Virus record (IMG/VR): IMGVR_UViG_3300027816_000110
Coordinates: 1 to 61,785 of that record
Direction: 5' to 3' (one strand)
Length of the DNA stretch: 61,785 bases
Source: a virus
Part shown: positions 21,225 to 29,141 of the stretch, piece after piece
Layout of the letters: each line of letters opens with the position of its first letter
Numbering within the stretch: position 1 is the stretch's first letter
Position numbers and translations under genes: made by a program
Notes under the pieces: generated by a model
Told to the model about the DNA's origin: nothing
The model's input: only the letters and a program-made list of their open reading frames with translations
Databases searched by the model: none

Positions 21225-22339
21225 TAGAAGATATGTGTTAGTCTAGCTACTTGTCCAAATTCTTTATGATGAATAAATCCCTCTACTGCTTTTGGGGCGT
21301 GTTGATAACCTTGCCTGTGATGCCAAGAGTCAGTGCCAGAAGGACTCCTTAAGGTTTCCACACATACAGACATAAAGTCCTTACTAGTTTTATGGTGGAT
21401 GTGATGTCCGTAGATGTATCTGTGTTTACATTCATGCCACCAAGCACCAGACTCATGAGCCATAAGGAGAGGCAGGTCTTGAGTTTTAGCACCATCCATA
21501 TGTGTGGAACCTATTAAATTATTCCCATAAACTGTATATTTACGATGGGACATATCGTTATTAAATTTTACATTTTCACACTTAGAAAACCAAGCCTCAA
21601 TACATTGTAACAACATAAATCCAGACATGTAGTCATGATTGCTTGGATTGTAAACAACCTCAACGTCGGCAACAGACATAAGTCTTTCTATTATATCGAT
21701 CAATAGTTTTTTAGCCATAACGAAATTATCATACCACATGCCATCAGTATCTTGTGGTGTTCCGCTAGTTGTAGTTCGTTTTGGGTTGTCTACATGTAGA
21801 ATGTCATTGCCAGCTATGAATATTATTTTATCAATATTAAATGGCTTCGACTTAGATAGTATACCCTCAAGCCCAGTCAACACTCTTTGAACTGCTATCT
21901 GACTGTTGTAATCTTCTCCAGTTTCAAACTTTGAGCATATCTTACCTATGTGTATGTCAGCTGGATCGAAAACAAGGCAGTGAGGCTCAGATATTGAGTT
22001 GTTACGAGCGATCTTAGCGTACTTTGGACTCCATGTCTTTATCTCGTTAACAAGATCAGATATAAACTCCTTAGGATCAAAATCTGACCCTCCGTTTACG
22101 TTTATACTGTAGTGCTTACCCTTGTACCAATAGTGTTTAACTTTAGACTCGTCTATACCTACTCTTTCACACTCATCAATAAGTCCTCTGTTTTTAATGT
22201 GGTAAGATACACCCTTTCTTAACGTATCTATGTTGTCAGAGATGGTAGGGTCTTCTTCTATTAAAATCCTAGCTATTTCTGCTTTACTTTGAGTTACGTT
22301 GTCGTAAATATCAAAAATTCTATTCCGATTGTATTTCAT
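21224..22339 (-). CDS. Calcineurin-like metallophosphoesterase, 371 aa
   Basis: Carries the metal-binding motifs of the calcineurin-like phosphoesterase family in order: D128-x-H130 (DIHIG), G177-N-D179 (AGNDILH), N234-H-D236 (SNHDY), H280 (GSTHMDG) and the G311-H-H-x-H cluster (GHHIHH). Residues 1-55 look like a helix-turn-helix segment (QSKAEIARIL and a later YHIKNRGL). Phage members are usually annotated as DNA-processing phosphoesterases, although the substrate is unknown. Near the distal end of the replication operon, it overlaps the upstream 56-aa gene by 20 nt. Confidence 0.92.
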   Translation of the reverse strand: MKYNRNRIFDIYDNVTQSKAEIARILIEEDPTISDNIDTLRKGVSYHIKNRGLIDECERVGIDESKVKHYWYKGKHYSINVNGGSDFDPKEFISDLVNEIKTWSPKYAKIARNNSISEPHCLVFDPADIHIGKICSKFETGEDYNSQIAVQRVLTGLEGILSKSKPFNIDKIIFIAGNDILHVDNPKRTTTSGTPQDTDGMWYDNFVMAKKLLIDIIERLMSVADVEVVYNPSNHDYMSGFMLLQCIEAWFSKCENVKFNNDMSHRKYTVYGNNLIGSTHMDGAKTQDLPLLMAHESGAWWHECKHRYIYGHHIHHKTSKDFMSVCVETLRSPSGTDSWHHRQGYQHAPKAVEGFIHHKEFGQVARLTHIF

Positions 22340-22490
22340 GTGTTTTAAGAAGGTCTTTAAGTACTTTGATTAGATTTTCTACATTTGACTTCATTGACTT
22401 ATAGTCAGCATCTGTAAGATCTTCATATATACAGTCAGTAAGATCGTTTATCTCTCTCATGACTCCGTTTATATAGTTAATGTGTTCCAT
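22320..22490 (-). CDS. Small hypothetical protein, 56 aa
   Basis: Starts MEHINYINGVMREINDL and ends LKTHEIQSE. It is acidic and helical, possibly a coiled coil. A minus-strand TATATTTG promoter lies 8 nt upstream of the ATG, and the C-terminal end overlaps the phosphoesterase start by 20 nt. Function unknown. Confidence 0.68.
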   Translation of the reverse strand: MEHINYINGVMREINDLTDCIYEDLTDADYKSMKSNVENLIKVLKDLLKTHEIQSE

Positions 22491-22498
22491 TGACGCAT

Positions 22499-22506
22499 CA
22501 AATATA
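22499..22506 (-). promoter_or_regulatory. Minus-strand Bacteroidota-type promoter (TATATTTG)
   Basis: Plus-strand CAAATATA reads TATATTTG on the minus strand. It ends 8 nt before the ATG of the 56-aa gene, giving a very short leader. It would transcribe the 56-aa gene, the phosphoesterase and the 54-aa gene separately from the upstream operon. Confidence 0.6.
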
Positions 22507-22535
22507 ATTCATTATAATCAAAGAAATGTAAATTG

Positions 22536-22775
22536 TTAATAATTAATGTTTGACATGTATTTAATAATATCCATGTTGTAAGTAATTCTATACTTACTTG
22601 TGTCTTTAACCTTTAGGTATTTTTTAGTAAAGTCTTCATCTAATGGCTTTAGATTTTCATCAAGTGCCAATGGTATTCTTGTTTCTTCTTTTAGTATAAT
22701 ACCTAACTTACTTGTGTTAGACAAAGGCACCGCCTTTATAATAACATTCACACAATAAACTCCTCTCATCTCCAT
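22536..22775 (-). CDS. Hypothetical protein, 79 aa
   Basis: Small beta-rich protein, MEMRGVYCVNVIIKAVPL at its start, with no recognised motif. Either Met1 or Met3 could be used. The start overlaps the stop of the 140-aa gene by 10 nt. The stop lies just upstream of the 22499-22506 promoter region. Confidence 0.65.
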   Translation of the reverse strand: MEMRGVYCVNVIIKAVPLSNTSKLGIILKEETRIPLALDENLKPLDEDFTKKYLKVKDTSKYRITYNMDIIKYMSNINY

Positions 22776-23188
22776 ACCTTAACTATTGATTCTGGATTCT
22801 CTTCACAAGCGTCTAAATAATTTTGTGTAAAATTTAAAAGACCTTCATATGATCCCCATCCGTTTTCTGGATTAAACTTTTTAAACTTGTTTGGATTATC
22901 ACGGAGTTTAGATAACCCTTCTTTTATATATGGTATAATATCCTTAGCTCGTATTTCTTGCTTATCTTCAAACTCATGTTCCGCATTATGGTCTTTCTCT
23001 GGAATATTGTAACCATCAATAAGCCTATGAGGTCTCCATAAAGCCTCATACAATCCAGCCTTATCAGCCATCTCGCCTAAGTTGTGAGTTATGTTTGCAG
23101 AATATAATGTATCATATTCTATTTCATGAGTCTTGAACTCATCATAACTTACCCATTTTTTTCTTGTTAAATCTACATCTAAGCTCAT
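22766..23188 (-). CDS. Conserved phage protein of unknown function, 140 aa
   Basis: Belongs to a widespread phage family I recognise by pattern but not by function: an SLDVDL start, ITHNLGEMADKAGLYEALWRP in the middle, then GLSKLRDNP, NGWGSYEGL and a C-terminal YLDACEENPESIV. It is probably a cytoplasmic accessory protein. Start and stop overlap its neighbours by 4 and 10 nt. Confidence 0.82.
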   Translation of the reverse strand: MSLDVDLTRKKWVSYDEFKTHEIEYDTLYSANITHNLGEMADKAGLYEALWRPHRLIDGYNIPEKDHNAEHEFEDKQEIRAKDIIPYIKEGLSKLRDNPNKFKKFNPENGWGSYEGLLNFTQNYLDACEENPESIVKVWR

Positions 23189-23442
23189 CTATTAAATTTT
23201 AATCCCCACATTAAACCTATCATTGACATTTGACGTTCTGCCAGTTTAGAATTCATTCTAAATTTTTTTCGTAAATACTTTTCGCCCCAAGATTTCCACT
23301 CATCATATTGAGCTTCAGTCATGGTCCAATTTGTATACCAATCGTCCTTTCTGTCTTTTATATCATAGTATGTTACGTCATGACCTGCTATTTTAAACAT
23401 CTCATTGATCATGTCGATAACCATTTGATCTTTTTTATCCAT
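23185..23442 (-). CDS. Hypothetical protein, 85 aa
   Basis: Charged, Trp/Lys-rich protein (DWYTNWTMTEAQYDEW, then GEKYLRKKFR) in the accessory-gene run. No known family is recognised. The first codons overlap the 191-aa gene by 34 nt in another frame, and the stop overlaps the start of the 140-aa gene by 4 nt. Confidence 0.7.
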   Translation of the reverse strand: MDKKDQMVIDMINEMFKIAGHDVTYYDIKDRKDDWYTNWTMTEAQYDEWKSWGEKYLRKKFRMNSKLAERQMSMIGLMWGLKFNR

Positions 23443-23984
23443 TTATCTCTAAGTATTAATTCGTAATAGTTTATTTTTCCGTATTGATTTGTCCATATCT
23501 GTGGAAAGCCTTTTATACATTCTTCAATTCTTTCTCTCTTTGACTTTGTTTTGTCTGTATAGTATTCATAATATATCCAAGACTCCCAGTAATGATCTTG
23601 CTCACAAGCACTTACAGACACAACGATCTGCCACTTAAAGAAAACAAAAGACAGTCCTGGCGCATATTCAAAACGTATATCAGTACTTGTCCATTTGGTT
23701 TTCCATCCAAGATTCCAAAAGTTAAATCCGAACTTCTTTGGTACTGCTATTCTTGATTTTAAGTTCCTCTGATATAAAGCTTCGTAGGTAGGCTTGTACT
23801 TGCTTGGTACTTTCCATTCATCAAGTTCTCTAACAGCCTCTTCATGGGCCATTTTCTTTGACACCTTTACCCACTTACGAGGGTAGAAATATGGAGTACC
23901 CATAGCAATTTTACCACAATACCAATTCAACTTGAACGGCTTAAATGGAGACCATAAGGCCTTTATAAATCTCAAGTCTATCAT
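23409..23984 (-). CDS. Conserved phage protein of unknown function, 191 aa
   Basis: Aromatic-rich beta protein with many Trp, Tyr and Phe residues (GTPYFYPRKWVKV, FGFNFWNLGWKTKW, FVFFKWQIVV). Similar Trp-rich proteins with a PYFxPR segment occur in other Bacteroidota phage early regions, as I recall, without assigned function. There is no signal peptide. It overlaps both neighbours slightly. Confidence 0.75.
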   Translation of the reverse strand: MIDLRFIKALWSPFKPFKLNWYCGKIAMGTPYFYPRKWVKVSKKMAHEEAVRELDEWKVPSKYKPTYEALYQRNLKSRIAVPKKFGFNFWNLGWKTKWTSTDIRFEYAPGLSFVFFKWQIVVSVSACEQDHYWESWIYYEYYTDKTKSKRERIEECIKGFPQIWTNQYGKINYYELILRDKWIKKIKWLST

Positions 23985-24262
23985 AAGTTCCTAAGCCAAT
24001 CATTAAACGCAACACCTAAATCATTGATCTGTTGATAGAACGCCATCAACTCTTTATCGTCCTCACCAGCAATCTGCTTGTAAAGATTATCTCCATTTCG
24101 CTCAACCTCCTTTATAAAGTCGTTGCCTAACATTTTTACTCTCTTACTATATACCTTCGGGTATATCTCCTTGATATCCTCCATATAGTCCATCATTACT
24201 GGCAAAATACCTACCAAGGCTGCCATCTTTTTCTCGTTCGTGATAGATTTCTTTTTCTCCAT
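23981..24262 (-). CDS. Hypothetical protein, 93 aa
   Basis: Helical, charged protein starting MEKKKSITNEKKMAALVG. No family is recognised. Its 5' third (116 nt) overlaps the 3' end of the 129-aa frame, unusually long even for this tightly packed operon. Met13 or a later Met is a possible alternative start that would shorten the overlap. Confidence 0.6.
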   Translation of the reverse strand: MEKKKSITNEKKMAALVGILPVMMDYMEDIKEIYPKVYSKRVKMLGNDFIKEVERNGDNLYKQIAGEDDKELMAFYQQINDLGVAFNDWLRNL

Positions 24263-24536
24263 AACTTAAATTTTCGTAATTATATTCTATTGTATTTAAC
24301 ATCTCTTCCTCTGACAGGAAGTCATCTGCTTTCTTGTAGCCAAACTCACCTTTGGTATCGTGAGATGGTCCTATAGCGTGAACCAAGTTGTGTATTAAAA
24401 AATGCCATGATATGTTGTACTTGTTTGGCAGGTTTTCAATCAGTTCGCCATTTATTATGTCTCTCTTTATTTGGTGTCTCAGATCAATCAACCTCGATAA
24501 ATCCTTCACCGCTGTAATACGTCGCCTTAATGCCAT
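24147..24536 (-). CDS. Hypothetical protein, 129 aa
   Basis: Starts MALRRRITAV. It contains WHFLIHNLVHAIGPSHD and a KKADDFLSEEEMLN helix, which look like genuine folded protein. The His-rich segment HNLVHAIGPSH might bind metal, but no family is recognised. The last 38 residues overlap the 93-aa gene, so either the two overlap truly or a frameshift joins them. The start overlaps the VRR-NUC gene by 53 nt. Confidence 0.6.
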   Translation of the reverse strand: MALRRRITAVKDLSRLIDLRHQIKRDIINGELIENLPNKYNISWHFLIHNLVHAIGPSHDTKGEFGYKKADDFLSEEEMLNTIEYNYENLSYGEKEIYHEREKDGSLGRYFASNDGLYGGYQGDIPEGI

Positions 24537-24747
24537 GTGATTTTAGTTCTTTTATTCTATAAACTTGAAGAGGCCTAGGTTTATGTCCAGGCCTCTTTAC
24601 CTCAACAAAAAAAGCACTACAGTCCTTTGGTAAAGCCAATAGGTCTGGTATACCGTTCTTATTTGTCATAATTAACTTTATGACATAATATCCCTCACTC
24701 TCAAGTTGCTTGATTAGTTTTGTTTGTATCTGCTGTTCTGTTGCCAA
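24484..24747 (-). CDS. VRR-NUC domain nuclease, 87 aa
   Basis: Compact standalone VRR-NUC (PD-(D/E)XK superfamily) nuclease. Its catalytic residues are visible: D35 in GIPDLLAL, E49-V-K51 in FVEVKRPG and Q61 in PLQVYRI. The length matches phage single-domain members, which are structure-selective endonucleases thought to act on branched DNA during replication or packaging. It neighbours the helicase and primase genes. Confidence 0.9.
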   Translation of the reverse strand: MATEQQIQTKLIKQLESEGYYVIKLIMTNKNGIPDLLALPKDCSAFFVEVKRPGHKPRPLQVYRIKELKSHGIKATYYSGEGFIEVD

Positions 24748-24961
24748 ACGTAGTATAATATTTATTAATATGTGGCGTTACCTTCTGAAGGTCAGCAAAC
24801 TTAATGAATTTTAAATTACCATCCAATACTTCAATTGAATTTATTATTATTTTTCCATCAACGTACTCATAGTCACATACATTTAATACTAATTGTTCTG
24901 GCGCTTCTAGATCGAAAGTTTCTATCAACTTTGCAATCATTGGATCATTTAATATCTTCAT
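24701..24961 (-). CDS. Hypothetical protein, 86 aa
   Basis: Starts MKILNDPMIAKLIETF. It has a short N-terminal helix, then beta strands (YEYVDGKIIINSIEVL), and a polar Asn/Thr-rich C-terminus. No family is known. It overlaps the VRR-NUC gene by 47 nt and the upstream 53-aa gene by 17 nt. Confidence 0.65.
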   Translation of the reverse strand: MKILNDPMIAKLIETFDLEAPEQLVLNVCDYEYVDGKIIINSIEVLDGNLKFIKFADLQKVTPHINKYYTTFGNRTADTNKTNQAT

Positions 24962-25106
24962 CGAAATTTATTTTTAGTTGATCGGCAGCCTCTAATATGA
25001 GACGCTCAAGTTCTTGCTCTGCTTCAAGTTTAAATCTTTTTAACTTGATCATATCAAATTCGATATCCTTAATCAATTGATACTGTGCTTTAATTTTTGA
25101 TTCCAT
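24945..25106 (-). CDS. Small coiled-coil protein, 53 aa
   Basis: Reads MESKIKAQYQLIKDIEF, then a Leu/Lys/Glu-rich helix (RFKLEAEQELERLILEA) that looks like a coiled coil, ending INFDEDIK. Its ATG lies inside the last codons of the helicase gene (17-nt overlap) and its stop inside the next gene. Probably translated by coupling; function unknown. Confidence 0.6.
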   Translation of the reverse strand: MESKIKAQYQLIKDIEFDMIKLKRFKLEAEQELERLILEAADQLKINFDEDIK

Positions 25107-26340
25107 AGTCTTTCTTAAAAATGTTTACTGTAAACTTCTTTTTTGATTTTACTGTCTCATAGATCTTATCTTCTATTCCTTCTTCAGAAAAGATCCAATA
25201 AACTTTATTAAATTTTCTTGCCATCGTGGTCATGCGATCTCTGGCCTGCCAATAACTTGTAGCACTGAAGTCTATGTTATAAAAGACAACATAGTCAGCA
25301 TTTTTTAAGGATATACCCTCACGACCAGATACTATTTGTAAGGCTATTACCTTATAACCTTCATCATCAAACTTATGTAACTCTGTGGTTAAGTCATCAC
25401 CAAATACTTGCTTAAGTACGTTCAGCTCTTCTTTAAACTTATAGAATACTCCTATCTTTGAGTCTTTAAACTTTGACTTTATAAACTCAGCCTTTGTAGT
25501 ATCTATTATCATGCTGTTACCGCTCTCAAATTTTACGGTACCGCTCCACAACTGATGTAGTTTTTGCATAAGTTTGACTGGCGTGTCGGCCAATATGACT
25601 TCGTCCTTACCCTCAACAACTAGATCACGCTCTAATTTTTTGATTATGTTTTTTGTGGTATCGCTCATCGCGATATGCAATATTTCTTCCTCTATCTCAG
25701 TAGAGAATCCAGCCTGCTTTTGTTGGAAGGTTATCATGTACTCAGAAACAGCAGACATTATCTTCTGCTCTATACCCTTGTCGTACTCATTTATAAGTAT
25801 GCCGTTTATATTCCGTTGATACTTATTGACATAGTCATCGGCCCATCTGTAAAAATTAACGTAGTGTTTAAAAGGACTATATGCACTCACCCAGAACTGA
25901 TGATATATCTGACTGTATGACTCTGGGCTTGGTGTTCCAGATAGAAATATCATTGGCTTAATTGCAAACATCTGCTTGTATAATTTAGTCTGCATTCCTG
26001 GCTTTGGGAAAGCTCCAAACCTATGGTGCTCATCATGTATGATAAGATCATAGTTTGTGTCCTCTAGCTTATGCATAGACTCATCATTCATCACAGTGAT
26101 ATCAAAGTGTTCTGAAAATCCAAAGTCTCTATAGTCATTCTCTATTGATCTTATGGCCTTTTTCTTAGTTAGAAATAAAACTCTTTTAGCTCCATAAATC
26201 CTAGCTGTTTCAAGAGATGTTGCCGTCTTGCCAGTCCTAACCTCCATAGCAAGATAGACTATGTTTTTATTTAAAAGTATATTAACAGCTCTATGTGCTA
26301 TCTCTGATTGATAGTCTCTTAAGTTCATCGTAGATTTCAT
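25090..26340 (-). CDS. SNF2/DEAD-like superfamily 2 helicase, 416 aa
   Basis: Carries the SF2 motifs in order: Walker A EVRTGKT (33-39), DEHH Walker B (103-106), SGTP motif III (134-137), motif V SGREGIS and motif VI QARDRMTT near residue 375. It is short for the SNF2 family and lacks accessory domains, typical of phage 'DEAD/SNF2' helicases in replication modules. It would use ATP to unwind or translocate on DNA. It overlaps the 88-aa gene at its start by 50 nt and lies two genes after the primase-helicase. Confidence 0.93.
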   Translation of the reverse strand: MKSTMNLRDYQSEIAHRAVNILLNKNIVYLAMEVRTGKTATSLETARIYGAKRVLFLTKKKAIRSIENDYRDFGFSEHFDITVMNDESMHKLEDTNYDLIIHDEHHRFGAFPKPGMQTKLYKQMFAIKPMIFLSGTPSPESYSQIYHQFWVSAYSPFKHYVNFYRWADDYVNKYQRNINGILINEYDKGIEQKIMSAVSEYMITFQQKQAGFSTEIEEEILHIAMSDTTKNIIKKLERDLVVEGKDEVILADTPVKLMQKLHQLWSGTVKFESGNSMIIDTTKAEFIKSKFKDSKIGVFYKFKEELNVLKQVFGDDLTTELHKFDDEGYKVIALQIVSGREGISLKNADYVVFYNIDFSATSYWQARDRMTTMARKFNKVYWIFSEEGIEDKIYETVKSKKKFTVNIFKKDYGIKN

Positions 26341-26557
26341 TTAATTCGTTTTGATTTTTAGAACGTGATAGCTCCCTTATAGAATAGTAAGGTCTGTAGT
26401 CCAAGTTATCTCTACCTCCAGACAAGAAGTCATGCGTCATTGTATAATCTTCATACATTTCTTTCAACTCAGCATGTCTCCTTGTACTGTTAGCAGTAAC
26501 GCTCAATAGCTTGTCTATAACACCTATTTTTTCTTTAAGCCTAGCTATTGCGCTCAT
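26291..26557 (-). CDS. Hypothetical helical protein, 88 aa
   Basis: Predominantly helical and charged (ARLKEKIGVIDKLLSV at the N-terminus). It sits between the primase-helicase and helicase genes with a 50-nt overlap with the latter. Similar small spacer proteins occur between primase and helicase genes in other phages, but the function is unknown. Confidence 0.65.
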   Translation of the reverse strand: MSAIARLKEKIGVIDKLLSVTANSTRRHAELKEMYEDYTMTHDFLSGGRDNLDYRPYYSIRELSRSKNQNELNEIYDELKRLSIRDST

Positions 26558-26560
26558 AAT

Positions 26561-28903
26561 TTAAAAGTTTAACCTACTTTGCTCATTTTGCTTAATCTTA
26601 AACTCTACATTCTTACCATTTGCTCCACGAGTAATCTCTGGCTTCATTCCGTACTTATATTCACCGAATGAATCTAACCATCGGTAGAACTTTATCTGTG
26701 ATATCTTGTACCTACCATAGTTACCATAGTCTGGATACTCGGAAACAAATGAGTTATATAGAGTATTCCCAAGTGTAGGCATGTTAGCTTTTGTACCCAT
26801 GTTATCCTTTGATGTACACCACTCCCAAAAGTCAGCACTTGTTTCAGCAATAAATTTACGAGTTTTTAAATTCTTGAACTCACTCTGCATCAAACCCTTG
26901 TTTAGGTAAAGCTGTAGATTAGATATCATGTAGTTGTCAAAGCGTATCCACTCATCGTCAGACCAATCAGTAAATAACATGTGTCCGAACTCGCTCTCTG
27001 GCGTGTAGTTCTTCGAGTAGTGCTGTTTGAACTCTAGGTCCCACTTACGTCTCTCAAATGAATTACCAGCACCTCTGATGGCATAGTTTGTAGTTATGAC
27101 AATCTTTGGAGAATCCTCAAACTCTAGCTTAATCTCATCCTTGTTTTTCTTCTCAAGTGTTATACCCTCAGTAATTACTGAGAACAATCTCTCAAAGTCA
27201 AAGTGACGAGCGACATCATCAAACACCAACACCTGCGTGTCAACCTGTACACGTTGATATGGGAATGACTTCTGAAAGCTGAATCCCTTTCCGTCTATTA
27301 TCACCATCTTCTTCATGTGGCTGATAGACTTTACGAATATACCCTTACCAGTACCTCCCTCTGGGTTGTCACTGATCACCTCGTCATTAAGTATTATCGC
27401 AGGAGCATAGCTTGCAGGCTTATGCGAATGCATCAAATAACCAATGGTAGACTCAACAGAACGCTGTCTGTCTGGCGTGTCACCAGCTATGTTGTTGATG
27501 AATCTCTTGTACTCACAATCATCAAAAGATGATAGGTTAAAGTTACGCTGTATCTTCTGCTTCTCCCACACATAACCAGATAGGTCTTTGTAGTCTATCA
27601 TGTCAATGCTTGACTTCGACACCCTAACAGCGCAGTTTAGGTAATATAGGTATGCTATATCTTGGGTGTCTTTAATGAAGTCAGCATCGATCTTAGAGAC
27701 ATAGTTTAGGAATGTCTCTTGAAAGAACTTAGTGTTGATAGCAAAGAAGTTATACACTGACATATCATCACGATCGTATAAGTACTTGAGAACGAAGTCT
27801 TTAATTACATCTTCGTTTACATCACTGATCGTATTGTCAACCACTCTGACAAATACAAAGTTCATAGAAGTTGGTGGATAGTATTTATAGAAACCGCTCC
27901 TCTCTAAAAAACGTCTAAAGAGGTGTGGCACTAGGTCTATCTTACCCTTACTACTCTTGGTCCAGAAATCATCGTCTACTGATGGAATCTCCTCTATGTT
28001 GTACTTTGTAGTAACTTGTTCGACAGGAATACCCATCTTTATGTCATTCTTTATAGAGGTCTCCTTGTCCTTATCTTCAAAGTACTTCGTGTTGAACTGC
28101 TGTACGTTCTTATAAGCGCTGTATATGATGGTTGGTATCTCTCTAGACATTGATCCATCTACGTCGTGCTCATGAAGTACTGCCATAGCGTCCTCTTTGT
28201 TTATGCCATACTCATTTAGAGCTGATGCTAGTATGAATAAGTTATTGTTACGCTGTCCTGGCACCATGCCGTGATTTTTGTTCCACCATAAGTTAAGTCT
28301 ACGAACTATCTCTTGGTGATCCTCAACAACAAACATAACAGGCTTACGTTCTACTGGAACCTCAACATCACCCTCTATCTGAGTCCATATTGAAGACAGC
28401 TCATTTACATATATGTCTGGATCGTATGACTCATAGCAAACCCTTGATATGTTGCGTGACGTGGTGTCAAACTGTTGGATGTTATAGTACGTCTTGAGTG
28501 CATTAAAGTAGTGCTTATGATGCATGGGATTTTTTGGTATCCTTACAAGAACCTTTAACCCATCGCCAGAAGGTGACAAGAAACATGAATATGTGTATTC
28601 ATCGCTCTCAACCTTCTTCCGAAAGTTAGAAAGATGTACATCATCATCAAAACCATCGAAGTCTATACATATTAGACCACTATGATTTATGCAAGCAGTG
28701 TCTGCACGTTTTGAAAACTGGCCAGAGAAACATATCGCTGGAAGTAACTTCTTCTTCTCATTTCGATTGTTTTTGTCTGTCTCAGATCTAACGTCCATTA
28801 CCAACTGCATAGACTTACCATCGCGTATCCTTGAGATAGCTACAGATACATCTACGTGATAGGGTGATGATGTTTCGTTAATTGATTTAAAGTATGTTAT
28901 CAT
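26561..28903 (-). CDS. Primase-helicase (BT4734/VirE-like N-domain plus SF3-like ATPase), 780 aa
   Basis: Residues about 1-150 resemble the BT4734-like/VirE N-terminal domain (GKSMQLVMDVR, then ICFSGQF, SGLICIDFDGFD, a catalytic-looking acidic IDFDGFD). It probably belongs to the primase-polymerase/AEP-associated family. The C-terminal half has a Walker A near 515-522 (EGGTGKGIF), a Walker B-like VLVFDDVARH near 565, an IVITTNY motif and a GNSFERRKWDLEF sensor-like stretch: an SF3/DUF5906-type helicase. It would prime and unwind DNA at the origin. No DNA polymerase is seen in the window, so host polymerase probably extends the primers. Confidence 0.9.
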   Translation of the reverse strand: MITYFKSINETSSPYHVDVSVAISRIRDGKSMQLVMDVRSETDKNNRNEKKKLLPAICFSGQFSKRADTACINHSGLICIDFDGFDDDVHLSNFRKKVESDEYTYSCFLSPSGDGLKVLVRIPKNPMHHKHYFNALKTYYNIQQFDTTSRNISRVCYESYDPDIYVNELSSIWTQIEGDVEVPVERKPVMFVVEDHQEIVRRLNLWWNKNHGMVPGQRNNNLFILASALNEYGINKEDAMAVLHEHDVDGSMSREIPTIIYSAYKNVQQFNTKYFEDKDKETSIKNDIKMGIPVEQVTTKYNIEEIPSVDDDFWTKSSKGKIDLVPHLFRRFLERSGFYKYYPPTSMNFVFVRVVDNTISDVNEDVIKDFVLKYLYDRDDMSVYNFFAINTKFFQETFLNYVSKIDADFIKDTQDIAYLYYLNCAVRVSKSSIDMIDYKDLSGYVWEKQKIQRNFNLSSFDDCEYKRFINNIAGDTPDRQRSVESTIGYLMHSHKPASYAPAIILNDEVISDNPEGGTGKGIFVKSISHMKKMVIIDGKGFSFQKSFPYQRVQVDTQVLVFDDVARHFDFERLFSVITEGITLEKKNKDEIKLEFEDSPKIVITTNYAIRGAGNSFERRKWDLEFKQHYSKNYTPESEFGHMLFTDWSDDEWIRFDNYMISNLQLYLNKGLMQSEFKNLKTRKFIAETSADFWEWCTSKDNMGTKANMPTLGNTLYNSFVSEYPDYGNYGRYKISQIKFYRWLDSFGEYKYGMKPEITRGANGKNVEFKIKQNEQSRLNF

Positions 28904-29141
28904 ATTCCTTTATGTCGTTTAAAAGTAATTGGTCATTAACTGATAATAGGTACTCGTATTTGTTTATCCAATAGTGGACCGCACTATGGTCCCGATTGAA
29001 CAACTGACCTATCTCTTTTAATGTAAGACCTGCCTTTCTCAACTGAACATAAAGATGTGCTCTCTTGTGAACGAGATGCTGTTTTCTTGATGGAGAGTTT
29101 AAACTGTCTCTATCAATTATCGATTGGATTATTGTTTTCAT
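28887..29141 (-). CDS. DnaA domain IV-like DNA-binding protein, 84 aa
   Basis: Small protein with a helix-turn-helix closely like DnaA domain IV: RKAGLTLKEIGQLFNRDHSAVHYWINKY (about residues 33-60). It includes the RDHSxVxxW-type signature that reads DnaA boxes. The ATPase domain is absent. It overlaps both neighbours: primase-helicase by 17 nt and the ABC-GNAT gene by 4 nt. Placed with replication genes, it is a candidate binder of the repeats at 35804-36063, though that link is inferred. Confidence 0.85.
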   Translation of the reverse strand: MKTIIQSIIDRDSLNSPSRKQHLVHKRAHLYVQLRKAGLTLKEIGQLFNRDHSAVHYWINKYEYLLSVNDQLLLNDIKEYDNIL

